Shown here piece after piece: positions 25,605 to 34,525 of a stretch of DNA of 37,889 nt (its first letter is position 1; every line of letters starts with the position of its first letter). Source of the stretch: a virus. The DNA lies in the IMG/VR virus record IMGVR_UViG_3300022752_000184, positions 1 to 37,889 of that record; one strand, given 5' to 3'. A program made the translations under genes and the position numbers. The notes below the pieces were generated by a model, which worked only from the letters and a program-made list of their open reading frames with translations, was not told the origin of the DNA and ran no database searches.

Positions 25605-26054
25605 TTACTCTACGTAACTTGCTGTTGCATCTTTGCATCCAGATGCAATAGCGTTAAGAACCTTTACTGCAAGAGCACCATTTCCATCTAGTCTAGCAAA
25701 TTGTTGAGCATAAAGATCTTTGATTACGGTAACATAATTTGCCCAATGAGTTTTTTCTGCTGGAAGATAATCATTAAGAGCTTTTTGAAGTTGCTCTGGA
25801 GTTGGAGTAGTTCCAACTGTTAGTGTTTCTACGATAGCAGCAACATGATTAATCATCTTAGCTTTTTCGATTCTATCGTTACCAGAAACTGCTTGATCAA
25901 GAACAACGGTACAAGCTAATACAACTGCTGGCTTAACATAAGGAAGAGTATTTTCAACACTTGTTGCAACATCAACTTTTGCAGTATTTGTTGTAGCACA
26001 AGCACCAAGAAATACGCTCAAAAGAGCAACTGCGGCTAATTGTAATTTATTCAT
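25605..26054 (-). CDS. Lipoprotein in the lysis block
   Basis: A 149-residue protein with a signal peptide and lipobox 'LSVFLGAC' (Cys19), then an alanine-rich, mostly helical soluble domain containing two further cysteines (about 48 and 140), which could form a disulfide in the periplasm. It has a strong GGAGA site and its ATG overlaps the holin stop (ATGA). It may act with the spanins, or as a superinfection-exclusion or outer-membrane factor. I recognise no family. Confidence 0.85.
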   Translation of the reverse strand: MNKLQLAAVALLSVFLGACATTNTAKVDVATSVENTLPYVKPAVVLACTVVLDQAVSGNDRIEKAKMINHVAAIVETLTVGTTPTPEQLQKALNDYLPAEKTHWANYVTVIKDLYAQQFARLDGNGALAVKVLNAIASGCKDATASYVE

Positions 26055-26335
26055 ATGTTTTCTCCATGTGTTCTATCTTTTGCTTCAGTTGTTTGGGCTA
26101 CTGTTCCACCAGTAACTGCTGCATCTTTTACTGTTAATGCAAAAACTATACCAGAAACGACTGCAACTAATTTTGAAATTCCTGTGATATAAACTTCTGC
26201 TTGGTCTGGAAGAAATGCTACTAATGAAGGATCAGAATGGATTGCTATTGCTGTGCAAACTGCTACGACTGTGGCTATTCCAGATGAGCTAGATCTCCAA
26301 TTAGGGCCAAATATTTTAGATAGCATAGTTTTCAT
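26051..26335 (-). CDS. Putative holin
   Basis: A 94-residue membrane protein with two hydrophobic helices: about residues 18-33 ('SGIATVVAVCTAIAIH') and 48-68 ('ITGISKLVAVVSGIVFALTV'). An N-terminal 'FGPNWRSSSSG' and a charged C-terminal tail fit class II holins, which form membrane lesions that release the endolysin. It is the first gene of the lysis block. ATG 26335 has no Shine-Dalgarno and follows an AGTGTAAT motif by five bases, with a possible sigma70-like promoter upstream. Confidence 0.82.
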   Translation of the reverse strand: MKTMLSKIFGPNWRSSSSGIATVVAVCTAIAIHSDPSLVAFLPDQAEVYITGISKLVAVVSGIVFALTVKDAAVTGGTVAQTTEAKDRTHGENI

Positions 26336-26340
26336 AAAGG

Positions 26341-26381
26341 ATTACACTATATATTATAATATATAAATTAATATATTTCTA
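26341..26381 (-). promoter_or_regulatory. Promoter candidate plus AGTGTAAT motif before the holin
   Basis: Minus strand: TAGAAA (26376-26381, four of six to -35), a 17-base spacer, a perfect TATAAT (26353-26358), then ATAT and AGTGTAAT (26341-26348). The -35 box overlaps the stop codon of the beta-propeller gene. A start near 26346 would leave a leader of only about 11 bases, so the holin message may be almost leaderless. Transcription from here would set lysis timing. Confidence 0.5.
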
Positions 26382-29300
26382 AAGAATAATCTCGTACTCA
26401 TCTAATGTTGAATTAAATTTTATAACTCCATAATGACCTACATTAGATATTGCGTACTCATATGGATTATTAAGATTAGATAAAAGAGATGCTCCATATC
26501 CATAATATAATTCATTATTGTAAATTCGAGGAATATTTTGAGTATCATAACTTGGAACTGTAGAAAGACTAAAAAAGTTGGATTTATTTTTTACAAACAT
26601 TTTATCTTTATCAAAAAGTGTAATATGGGTCCAAGCCCCGCCTTGATTTCCATATGAATTATTAATATTGGTACCAACACTATTTGTTCCCATAAAAATA
26701 TTATTTGAAAATGAATGATATTTTAAAATAATTGGAGTAACATTCGATGCCATAAATGCTCCATATGGATTTGCAATTTCACCTGTGTTGAATCCCATAG
26801 TAACTAAACCTCTAGTTCTTCCATTTATAGATTTTGGATTGCTTACAACGCTCGTTCCGTGAGACATACCTGCGACTAAAAAATTATCAACGTTTTCTAT
26901 AACATAACAACCAAAACCTATACCTTGAGCTTCGGTTGAGGTTCTTGCGAATTTTAAGAGTTTATCTTGCACATCATAAATTCTTAATGGTACCCCATCG
27001 AATCCTGCAACATATAAATTATTTCCGCTAAATACAGCAGAGATCGTACTTAGGCTAAAACCGCTATGATCTATTGAAGAAAAAGATGTATCTAAAGTAT
27101 TTGTTGTAAGGTCTATTCTTGCTAATCCACTAATTGAAGTATTATTTATTTTTACCCAATTTGCCCCTAAACAATATAAATAATTATCTTTTTTTAACAA
27201 AACTGCTGGATAAGTTGGTTGATTACTTGCATTAATAAAATTATAATTAAATCCTGTATCTACATTTAAACCAGTTTTATATAATCTACATAATCCAGTA
27301 ACACCATAACCATCAACTCCACTAAAATTACCTGCAAGATAAAGATGATCTCCTTCGTTATAAACATCTCGAAAAAAACTCCCACTAGATTTAACGTTAA
27401 ATTTTTCTATTTCTCTGCTTTTTCTATTAATTTTATAAACATTTGAACTGTCTGCTCTTCCTATACTTTTTAAATTTGTATAAATTTTATCTCCTTCTGT
27501 AAAGCATTGATTTGAATATATATTAAAATGTTTACTTGTAAAGTTCGGTTCTACTGCGTATGATCCACTATTAAATTTAAGAATATTTCCAGATGTTTGA
27601 TTATATCCATTGTATCCAGTGAACATATAATTATATGCATTTGCTTGAAAATATGTTAAAACATATATATTATTTTTTGTATCATTGACTACGTTTACTG
27701 GTTGAAGATTATATTGATTTGTTAGATAATTAAAGCCTGTTTCTAAATATCCACTTGTTAGATTAAATTTAAAGAAATCCTTAGTTCCGCTTATGCCTGT
27801 AAATTTACCCCAACCAAAAAGGCTATCACCAATAATTTTTATACCTTTAATATCTGAACCATCTAAACTTAGATTAAAAGTTTGATCTACTATACCGCTA
27901 GAATTAGTTTTTATTAAAAAACGAATTTCACTTCTGCCTTCGTTACTTGCTTGGCTTCTGAAACCTCCACCAAAGAAAAAATTATTATTATATTTTTGTA
28001 TACCATAAATAGAAGCAAAAGATGCGTCTGCTGTGGATAAATAAAAACTTTTATTATCAACTGTTAAGTTATCTAGATTTATTGCTGTAACTATTGCCGT
28101 ATTAAGGCCTGAGCCTGTTACAATTAATCCAGTATTGGGTGCTAAAAATTGAATTCCAGTTTGAAAATCTATGCCGTATGGATAATAAGTGGCAGCGAAT
28201 TGAGAATTTATTCCTGTTTCTATATTAAAATTTTGATCATAAATTTGAATATTTGAATTATATCGATAATTCAAACCTGTTAGATAAAATATTTGAGCAT
28301 TCGAAGTAGTTTGCTGATGTCCGATAATTAAATCTTTATCATAGTTTATTGATCTTAAAATTCCAGCTAAGGTATTGTTACTCATATTTAAAAAAACATT
28401 ATCTGAATCAATTAAATTTCCATTTGTTGGATTTACTACAGCATAACTATTTCTTATTTGACCTTCTATTCCAGTAAATTGACCAACAATATGAAGTTCG
28501 TTGTTTTTAACAGCCATACCAAGAACACCATAGGAATCAGAATTTTCATTAAATTTAACTTTAAAATTTCTATCTATCTCTCCATTAGTAGCATTAACTT
28601 TTAATATCCCAGTGTAGTTCTCCTGCGTTAATGTAATGTTATTAATATAAGTAGCTTCTGTATTAGTACCTATATATAAACTATTTCCGCTTGTTATCGC
28701 TGAAAAAACAGTAAGTAATCCTAAATTAATATTAAAATTTGGATCAAAAGAACCACTATCTGCATTTACTTTAAAAATTCCTCTTCCATATCCATTACTA
28801 GTAGAACCAGAAAGAGAATTTCCATTAATTATATATAAACTATTGCCAGATAGTAAAAGTTTATTTGGCGCACTTGTAATTCCTCCACCTGTAAATTGCG
28901 TATTTAATGTTCCATCATCATGAAGTTTTAAAAGACGAGATTTTGTTGTATCTCCATTATAATTCATATTTCCACAAATGAAAACTCCACTTCCAGAAGA
29001 GACTACTCCATTCACAAATGTAGTTTGATTTACTGGACCCAAACTTGGATTAAATCCTGTTATTCTGTTTCCACTATAATCAATTTTCGCTAAACCTGTA
29101 CAAGGATCCCCATTTACTGTTAAAAAATTTCCTCCAAAAAATATTCCATCGTTAGCAAAATCAAAATCAGTAACATCAGAATAAGTGCTTCCTGCGGCAG
29201 CAGTAGAAGTACTATTGTATTTTTCTATATATGGAAAAAAACTTTTATCTAAAATATTTTTATCATTTAATCTAAAAAGTTTTGGGTATTGAGTTTTATT

Positions 29301-30020
29301 GGCTTCTGAATTTCCTCTATGACAAATATATGTATAATTATCTTTAGTTTTTATAGCATAAAAAATAGAATTTACTGAACTAAATTTAAAATTAGAAATT
29401 AATTTTTTATCTTTTATAATAGATAAGCCTGAGCTTAAATTTTGATCTTTGATAAAATATGGAATCTTCGCAAAAGTAACTGCTCCCGCAAGACTACATA
29501 ATATATAATACTTATTATTATATTTAAACATTTTTACATTTGTTGGAATGGCAGATGAAGATGCACCAGCTATTGAACCAACGTAAGGCAAAACCAAACA
29601 AAAATCTGGATCAATTGTATTATTACTTTTGTTTATACGATAAATTTGATATGAATATGTTAGACTTCTTTTGCTTAAGAACAAATTAGTAGTCAATATA
29701 TATAAATGATTTTCATCGCTATAAATTATTTGAAAATTATCATTGAAATTACCTGCAACAGTAGAAGGAAGTGCGGTTGATATTCGTGGTTTAGTTTGAT
29801 TGGTTATATTTCCATTTGTATCTAATGCTACTAAATTATTAATATTTTTAGTTCTAAAGCTAGCGAGCGCAGAACAATAATATACGTAATTTTCATCTAC
29901 GCTAATTCTACTACTTATTGAATTAACGGTTTTTCCATCTTCTGAAGAAAATGGTAAAACAATTATTCCGCTTTCTGGAAAATTAGTTATTTTGTCAGTA
30001 TTATTAACATAAAAATTCAT
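26379..30020 (-). CDS. Large beta-propeller-like virion protein (DUF5122/delta-60-type repeats)
   Basis: A 1,213-residue protein made of at least ten repeats of the form 'GNxLYIxGxF...SGLARIDLTTGxxDTSFN', the delta-60 (DUF5122) beta-propeller pattern, for example 'GIFFGGNFLTVNGDPCTGLA' and 'FNPSLG' around residues 290-325. Such repeats build seven- or eight-bladed propellers that bind ligands, and two propellers could fit here. It has no signal peptide. As a virion protein it is likely a receptor-binding or fibre component. The start at 30020 follows the preceding stop by two bases with no Shine-Dalgarno, so coupling is likely. A phage protein of this length built on these repeats is unusual. 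Confidence 0.85.
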   Translation of the reverse strand: MNFYVNNTDKITNFPESGIIVLPFSSEDGKTVNSISSRISVDENYVYYCSALASFRTKNINNLVALDTNGNITNQTKPRISTALPSTVAGNFNDNFQIIYSDENHLYILTTNLFLSKRSLTYSYQIYRINKSNNTIDPDFCLVLPYVGSIAGASSSAIPTNVKMFKYNNKYYILCSLAGAVTFAKIPYFIKDQNLSSGLSIIKDKKLISNFKFSSVNSIFYAIKTKDNYTYICHRGNSEANKTQYPKLFRLNDKNILDKSFFPYIEKYNSTSTAAAGSTYSDVTDFDFANDGIFFGGNFLTVNGDPCTGLAKIDYSGNRITGFNPSLGPVNQTTFVNGVVSSGSGVFICGNMNYNGDTTKSRLLKLHDDGTLNTQFTGGGITSAPNKLLLSGNSLYIINGNSLSGSTSNGYGRGIFKVNADSGSFDPNFNINLGLLTVFSAITSGNSLYIGTNTEATYINNITLTQENYTGILKVNATNGEIDRNFKVKFNENSDSYGVLGMAVKNNELHIVGQFTGIEGQIRNSYAVVNPTNGNLIDSDNVFLNMSNNTLAGILRSINYDKDLIIGHQQTTSNAQIFYLTGLNYRYNSNIQIYDQNFNIETGINSQFAATYYPYGIDFQTGIQFLAPNTGLIVTGSGLNTAIVTAINLDNLTVDNKSFYLSTADASFASIYGIQKYNNNFFFGGGFRSQASNEGRSEIRFLIKTNSSGIVDQTFNLSLDGSDIKGIKIIGDSLFGWGKFTGISGTKDFFKFNLTSGYLETGFNYLTNQYNLQPVNVVNDTKNNIYVLTYFQANAYNYMFTGYNGYNQTSGNILKFNSGSYAVEPNFTSKHFNIYSNQCFTEGDKIYTNLKSIGRADSSNVYKINRKSREIEKFNVKSSGSFFRDVYNEGDHLYLAGNFSGVDGYGVTGLCRLYKTGLNVDTGFNYNFINASNQPTYPAVLLKKDNYLYCLGANWVKINNTSISGLARIDLTTNTLDTSFSSIDHSGFSLSTISAVFSGNNLYVAGFDGVPLRIYDVQDKLLKFARTSTEAQGIGFGCYVIENVDNFLVAGMSHGTSVVSNPKSINGRTRGLVTMGFNTGEIANPYGAFMASNVTPIILKYHSFSNNIFMGTNSVGTNINNSYGNQGGAWTHITLFDKDKMFVKNKSNFFSLSTVPSYDTQNIPRIYNNELYYGYGASLLSNLNNPYEYAISNVGHYGVIKFNSTLDEYEIIL

Positions 30021-30022
30021 AA

Positions 30023-30757
30023 TTAATAATTACTTGCGAATGTAGAATATAATTTATTTCTTGCTCTTATAACTTGTAAAATATCTGTACCACTTGGTAA
30101 AAAGTTTAATGTTGGAGTAATACCATTAGAAAATAAATAACCAGTATTAAAACTCATGCTTCTATTTCCTTTAGCATCTTGAGTTAAGAATATAGTTATA
30201 GATTGTCCATTGTTCATATTAATTGGTTGATTAAGAGTTGAATTACCAGATAATATGAAATCAAAGAATGTGCTAGCACTTGCATCTGGAGTAAATACAA
30301 AACCTGTAGCGCCAGAAAATACTGGGTAAGTAAAGTTTCCACTAACAAGATTAAATCCAGATTGACTTATTCTTGCTATTGTACTTCCAGCTACAGAGAA
30401 TGTTTTAACTCCACTAATAGTTTGATTACCAGTATTGTAAACAAGATTAGGAGCGCTAACTGGATTTGTTAAAATTACATTTCCACTTGTTATAGTAATG
30501 TCTACTCCAGAAAGACTAAGAGTATCAATATTATTTAAATCTAAAGCATTAAATACACCAGTACCACTAACATTAAAAACACTATCAATTAAATAAATAT
30601 CTGTGCCACTTATTGTAATTTGACCAACATCATTAATATTAATTCCTGTGCCACCGCCATACGTTATTTGATATTGATTAGATTCAATAACATTTACAAC
30701 TGCACCAGAAAGATCAGATTGATTGATTTGTTTTAATCTAATTAAATTTTGAGCCAT
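30023..30757 (-). CDS. Short fibre-like virion protein
   Basis: A 244-residue protein of beta repeats. Residues about 95-125 carry 'LVYNTGNQTISGVKTF', identical over 16 residues to a block of the long tail fibre encoded at 12.9-16.8 kb. The C-terminal domain ('NNGQSITIFLTQDAKGNRSM', 'FLPSGTDILQVIRARNKLY') resembles trimerising ends of phage fibres. The N-terminus may attach it to the virion. It is the first gene after the portal, and the large propeller protein follows two bases later, suggesting the two form one appendage. Confidence 0.82.
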   Translation of the reverse strand: MAQNLIRLKQINQSDLSGAVVNVIESNQYQITYGGGTGININDVGQITISGTDIYLIDSVFNVSGTGVFNALDLNNIDTLSLSGVDITITSGNVILTNPVSAPNLVYNTGNQTISGVKTFSVAGSTIARISQSGFNLVSGNFTYPVFSGATGFVFTPDASASTFFDFILSGNSTLNQPINMNNGQSITIFLTQDAKGNRSMSFNTGYLFSNGITPTLNFLPSGTDILQVIRARNKLYSTFASNY

Positions 30758-30761
30758 ATTT

Positions 30762-32660
30762 TTATTTCTTACTATGGTAAAGTATACTTGAAACGTAAGG
30801 ATCTAATCCATGCTCTACAGCTATTTCATCAATAGCATAAATTTTTTCTATATTTTTATCTTTAGGATTTTTTACATACTCGTCTACAACCGTATCCCAA
30901 GATTCTGGATTTTCATTTGAAGCAATAATTTTAACTATTTCAAATGCTACTTCTTTTTGTTGTTTGGATAATTTACGAATAGAATGTTTTTCTCTTAAAG
31001 AGGCTTCTACTTTATCTTGTAGTTTTGAAGCTAATATAAAATTATTTTTAATTTTTTCTATATCAAATAAAGTGGCTTTTGATTGTTTGCCTCCACCAAT
31101 TGGTTTTACATTTTTTGTGCTTTGAGGAATTCCAGTAGAGCCTGTTGGTCTACCTGCAGAACCACCTTGAATTGCTCCACCAATAAGAGGTTGATAAAGT
31201 CCTTGGTCTTTTAATTCTCTAAATTTTTCTTGAGATGTTAAAGACTCCTCTATTGATGGAAGTCTTCCTGTATCTATGGCTGTTAATCCCTCTTCTGGAG
31301 TTAATATACCAAGTTCAACTAAGCGAGTATATACTCTAGAGTATTGGACATCATCTTTGATGTCAATATCTTCAAAATGAGGAGTAGGGTAATTTTTAAA
31401 CCCAAGATCTTTACTTATCCTACGAACTTCAGGTATTAAGAAATTATTTATAAAAGTTTCTCTAGCTTGTTTTAATCTTTGAACGAAGATCTGAACTTTA
31501 ATGCTTGTGTTTGCAAATTTTTCACTACCGATTAAAATATTATTTAGTCCCATTTGAATATCACGATCAACAACTTCATATTTTTGTGGTCCAATAAGAT
31601 TACCTATATCTGGAATAACAAACTGAGCTTTGGTTGTATAGTCTGCAATTAAAACCCTGCCTACACTTTGATTTGCAAATAAAGATTGCATCGCTTCAAG
31701 ATTTTTTTGATTTACTCCACCTTTTTCTGGTTCATTACCCATAGTAACTAATAATACGGCTTGTTGCATCGTGCGAGTGACAGCCATATCCATTTTTTTC
31801 ATTTCTGCTTTCCAATTAATATCATCTAAAACTGGAAAACCCATTGGTACTGCAAAAGGTTCATAATCTTGTTTTTTATAAAAAACTGCCGCAAGCCTTT
31901 CTCTATCTAATGGTAAAGTTAAAACTCCAACTGCTTTTTGATTAATAAGTTTTTGAGTTTCTGGTGAAAGACTTTTCAAGACTTCAATATCTTCATCAGT
32001 TTTTGGCGCTTTTAATCTTTCTAATTCGTAATCACTAAGTATTTTATAATATCTGCCAGCAGAAAAATTAATGCTGCCTCCGATTTGGATATCTGCTGGA
32101 TTTACAATAATATATCTAGCTGGTAAATTAACGTTAGCGGCTTTTGATGTGATTCCAAAAGTTTGTGTTATTTTATTAATGTCTTCGTCTTTTATTTTTG
32201 TATCAAATCTATAAATAAATACATTTCCACTACGATAGTATTCGCGAAAAAATTGATCTTGAAGATCAAATATATTTATCTTTTTTATAAGAGCACTAAA
32301 AAAATCTCTACTTTTTTGACTACCATCTTTAAAATAAATATTACTACAAGAGAATTCTGTCATTAAATCAATAGTATTTCTGAATATAGCAAAATTATAA
32401 TAAGCTTTTTGACAAAGAATAACTGCATCACGAACATTCATATTCGATGCATTTTTAATTCCTGTTGAATATCTAAAAGGTATTAATCCGTCATCAATGT
32501 TCTTATATCTATCTGTTCTAGGTATGTTACCAGCAGAATTTCTTCTTGAAGTTGTAGACTCAGAAGCTTTAATCTCATTAACAGACGCATTAGAAACCAT
32601 TAAAGGTTCAATTTGTTCATTTTTTACAATTTTTAATTTATTTTGAGATTTTTTAGCCAT
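30762..32660 (-). CDS. Portal protein
   Basis: A 632-residue protein that forms the dodecameric ring at the packaging vertex. It contains patterns typical of portals: an N-terminal wing region, 'FFREYYRSGNVFIYRFDT' around residues 140-155, 'ARYIIVNPADIQIG', and 'GIPQSTKNVKPIGG' in a flexible C-terminal part followed by a helical end that may extend into the head. It directly follows the large terminase, the usual order. ATG 32660 has no strong Shine-Dalgarno; an AGTGTAAT motif lies 12 bases upstream. The N-terminal about 45 residues are basic and probably disordered. Confidence 0.92.
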   Translation of the reverse strand: MAKKSQNKLKIVKNEQIEPLMVSNASVNEIKASESTTSRRNSAGNIPRTDRYKNIDDGLIPFRYSTGIKNASNMNVRDAVILCQKAYYNFAIFRNTIDLMTEFSCSNIYFKDGSQKSRDFFSALIKKINIFDLQDQFFREYYRSGNVFIYRFDTKIKDEDINKITQTFGITSKAANVNLPARYIIVNPADIQIGGSINFSAGRYYKILSDYELERLKAPKTDEDIEVLKSLSPETQKLINQKAVGVLTLPLDRERLAAVFYKKQDYEPFAVPMGFPVLDDINWKAEMKKMDMAVTRTMQQAVLLVTMGNEPEKGGVNQKNLEAMQSLFANQSVGRVLIADYTTKAQFVIPDIGNLIGPQKYEVVDRDIQMGLNNILIGSEKFANTSIKVQIFVQRLKQARETFINNFLIPEVRRISKDLGFKNYPTPHFEDIDIKDDVQYSRVYTRLVELGILTPEEGLTAIDTGRLPSIEESLTSQEKFRELKDQGLYQPLIGGAIQGGSAGRPTGSTGIPQSTKNVKPIGGGKQSKATLFDIEKIKNNFILASKLQDKVEASLREKHSIRKLSKQQKEVAFEIVKIIASNENPESWDTVVDEYVKNPKDKNIEKIYAIDEIAVEHGLDPYVSSILYHSKK

Positions 32661-32672
32661 TTTACTTAAGGT

Positions 32673-32680
32673 ATTACACT
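32673..32680 (-). promoter_or_regulatory. AGTGTAAT motif before the portal gene
   Basis: Minus-strand AGTGTAAT within the 20-base gap between terminase and portal, 12 bases before the portal ATG. The terminase stop TAA directly precedes it. It may be a promoter or a ribosome-related signal. Confidence 0.4.
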
Positions 32681-34525
32681 TTATCTAACCATTATTGGTG
32701 AAAAAGTCTGGGGTTGTTGTATAGTTTGAGTCTGCATTATATCATAATAGCATTTCAAAGCCCAATTAGCTAACATAAATGCAGAATAATTGTCTTTTCT
32801 TGCTTTATTTGCAGATGAACTTCTTTTTAGATGTTGGGGTAAATCAAAACTTTGGGTGCCTCTAGCTGTAGAAGAATGCTCTACCAGAACGCATTGGCGT
32901 TTGGTTTGGTATATAAAATCATCTTGATTTTCAATAAAGTCTAATATGGTCCAATCTTTTTTCTCTTCACTTTTCATTAAATCAATAGGTATATTTAAAT
33001 TTACTGCATCATTAAATGCGCTTTCATCTGAAGCTGTTCTGCTAGCAAACCATACTCTTTTATAATCAATACAAGCTTGAAGATATTCATTTGCTTTACG
33101 AACAAAATTGGCAGTAAATACTTGATTAAAAGCTATTCTTTTATCTTCTAAATTATATTGATTTTTAGCTTGTCTAATCATCGCTTCATATTCTTGCCCT
33201 TCAAGCTCAGTATTAATATCTAAAATTTTTATATCTATTTTACTTTTTTTGAATAATTCTGAGTTATTGCATGCTGAAAGAAATGTATCTGCTCCAGCAT
33301 TATCAAGAATAATAAAAACAATATTAAAATGAGTCATGATATAATGAAGATAATTAACATGATTTTTTAAATTACCTAATCCCGCATAAGTATGAACTAA
33401 AATACCTTGTTTTTTCTCTTCGTCAAGCTCCATAACTGCCATAGCAAAATAATCTGCATTTGGACTGTCGCTCATATTTGGATCAATTCCTAAAATATAT
33501 TTTTTATCTGTGTCACCTCTCATTAAAGTATGTGGACTTTCTCCTGTTTTTAATGTACATTCTTCCATTTTCTTGGCGTTAAAGTAGCTATCACTTCCAT
33601 CAGTAAATCTAGCGCAATATTCTCTAAGAAAACCGCTATGACTAGATCCACCAGCTTGAGCTTCTTCAATAATAGTTTTATCTATCATTTCTTCTGGAAG
33701 AGCTTCGTAACTTAATTGGCTTACAAAATACGTTGCTTCACTTTTTTCATTATCTGTTATTTTTTCGCTCCATTCATTATATATTTTATAAAGATTTTCA
33801 AAAGTATAGCTGGCCGAAGAAAGAGCTATCATTTTACTAGTATTTTCAAAAACCATTCTTTCGCTTTCTTTCATTAATCCTTCTTCTATTAATTTATCTT
33901 CGCTTTCTCTGATCTCCATTCTTTCTTTAATATTTTGTGGGGCGACAAGAAATGGCATTAATACATTTTTTACTATTTCTTCTGGTAAAAGAAGAAATTC
34001 GTCTAGCACAAGAACATTCGCACGAAATCCTCGTATTTTTTCTCCGTTTAATGGAATTGCTACAATACTGCCACCATTTATCTCCCATTCAAATTGATCA
34101 TTCCTTCTTGTTTTTGCTCCAAAACACTGAGCCAACAATTCTGCGCCTTTACTATTTACGATTTTTTCTAGGTTATTAAAAATAAATCTAGCAGTTCTAA
34201 ATGTAGGCCCAGCGATAAGAATTTTTGTATTAGGTTCAAAAACGCATTGAAGAAAACAAAATACCGCTGCTATAAAGCTTTTTCCACAGCCTCTACCGAA
34301 AACACATAAATTAAAATTTCTATTTAATAAAGCTTTAATATGTATCTCTTGATAAGGAGCAAGTTTTACGCCACTGATTAGTTCTGTAGAGAATCCTATA
34401 TTGGCTCTAAGAAATTTAGCAAGAGTAATCTTCGCTTCTTTATCATTTAAAAAACCTTTTAATTGAGCTAATTCAGCATTAACGTCTTTTATCTCTTTTA
34501 TATATTTATCTGGGCAGTATATCAT
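32681..34525 (-). CDS. terL: Terminase large subunit
   Basis: A 614-residue packaging motor. ATPase: Walker A at residues 77-83 (GRGCGKS), Walker B at 171-176 (VLVLDE) with catalytic Glu176, and a likely coupling motif near 235-241 ('ALSSASY'). Nuclease: RNase-H-like motifs with Asp348 ('ILGIDP'), Asp408 ('FIILDNAGAD') and a third acidic residue near 530 ('ESAFNDAVN'). The C-terminal part is a flexible, Gln/Pro-rich tail. ATG 34525 overlaps the stop of the ERCC4-type nuclease gene (ATGA), so the two are translationally coupled. The length is typical of large terminases. Confidence 0.97.
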   Translation of the reverse strand: MIYCPDKYIKEIKDVNAELAQLKGFLNDKEAKITLAKFLRANIGFSTELISGVKLAPYQEIHIKALLNRNFNLCVFGRGCGKSFIAAVFCFLQCVFEPNTKILIAGPTFRTARFIFNNLEKIVNSKGAELLAQCFGAKTRRNDQFEWEINGGSIVAIPLNGEKIRGFRANVLVLDEFLLLPEEIVKNVLMPFLVAPQNIKERMEIRESEDKLIEEGLMKESERMVFENTSKMIALSSASYTFENLYKIYNEWSEKITDNEKSEATYFVSQLSYEALPEEMIDKTIIEEAQAGGSSHSGFLREYCARFTDGSDSYFNAKKMEECTLKTGESPHTLMRGDTDKKYILGIDPNMSDSPNADYFAMAVMELDEEKKQGILVHTYAGLGNLKNHVNYLHYIMTHFNIVFIILDNAGADTFLSACNNSELFKKSKIDIKILDINTELEGQEYEAMIRQAKNQYNLEDKRIAFNQVFTANFVRKANEYLQACIDYKRVWFASRTASDESAFNDAVNLNIPIDLMKSEEKKDWTILDFIENQDDFIYQTKRQCVLVEHSSTARGTQSFDLPQHLKRSSSANKARKDNYSAFMLANWALKCYYDIMQTQTIQQPQTFSPIMVR

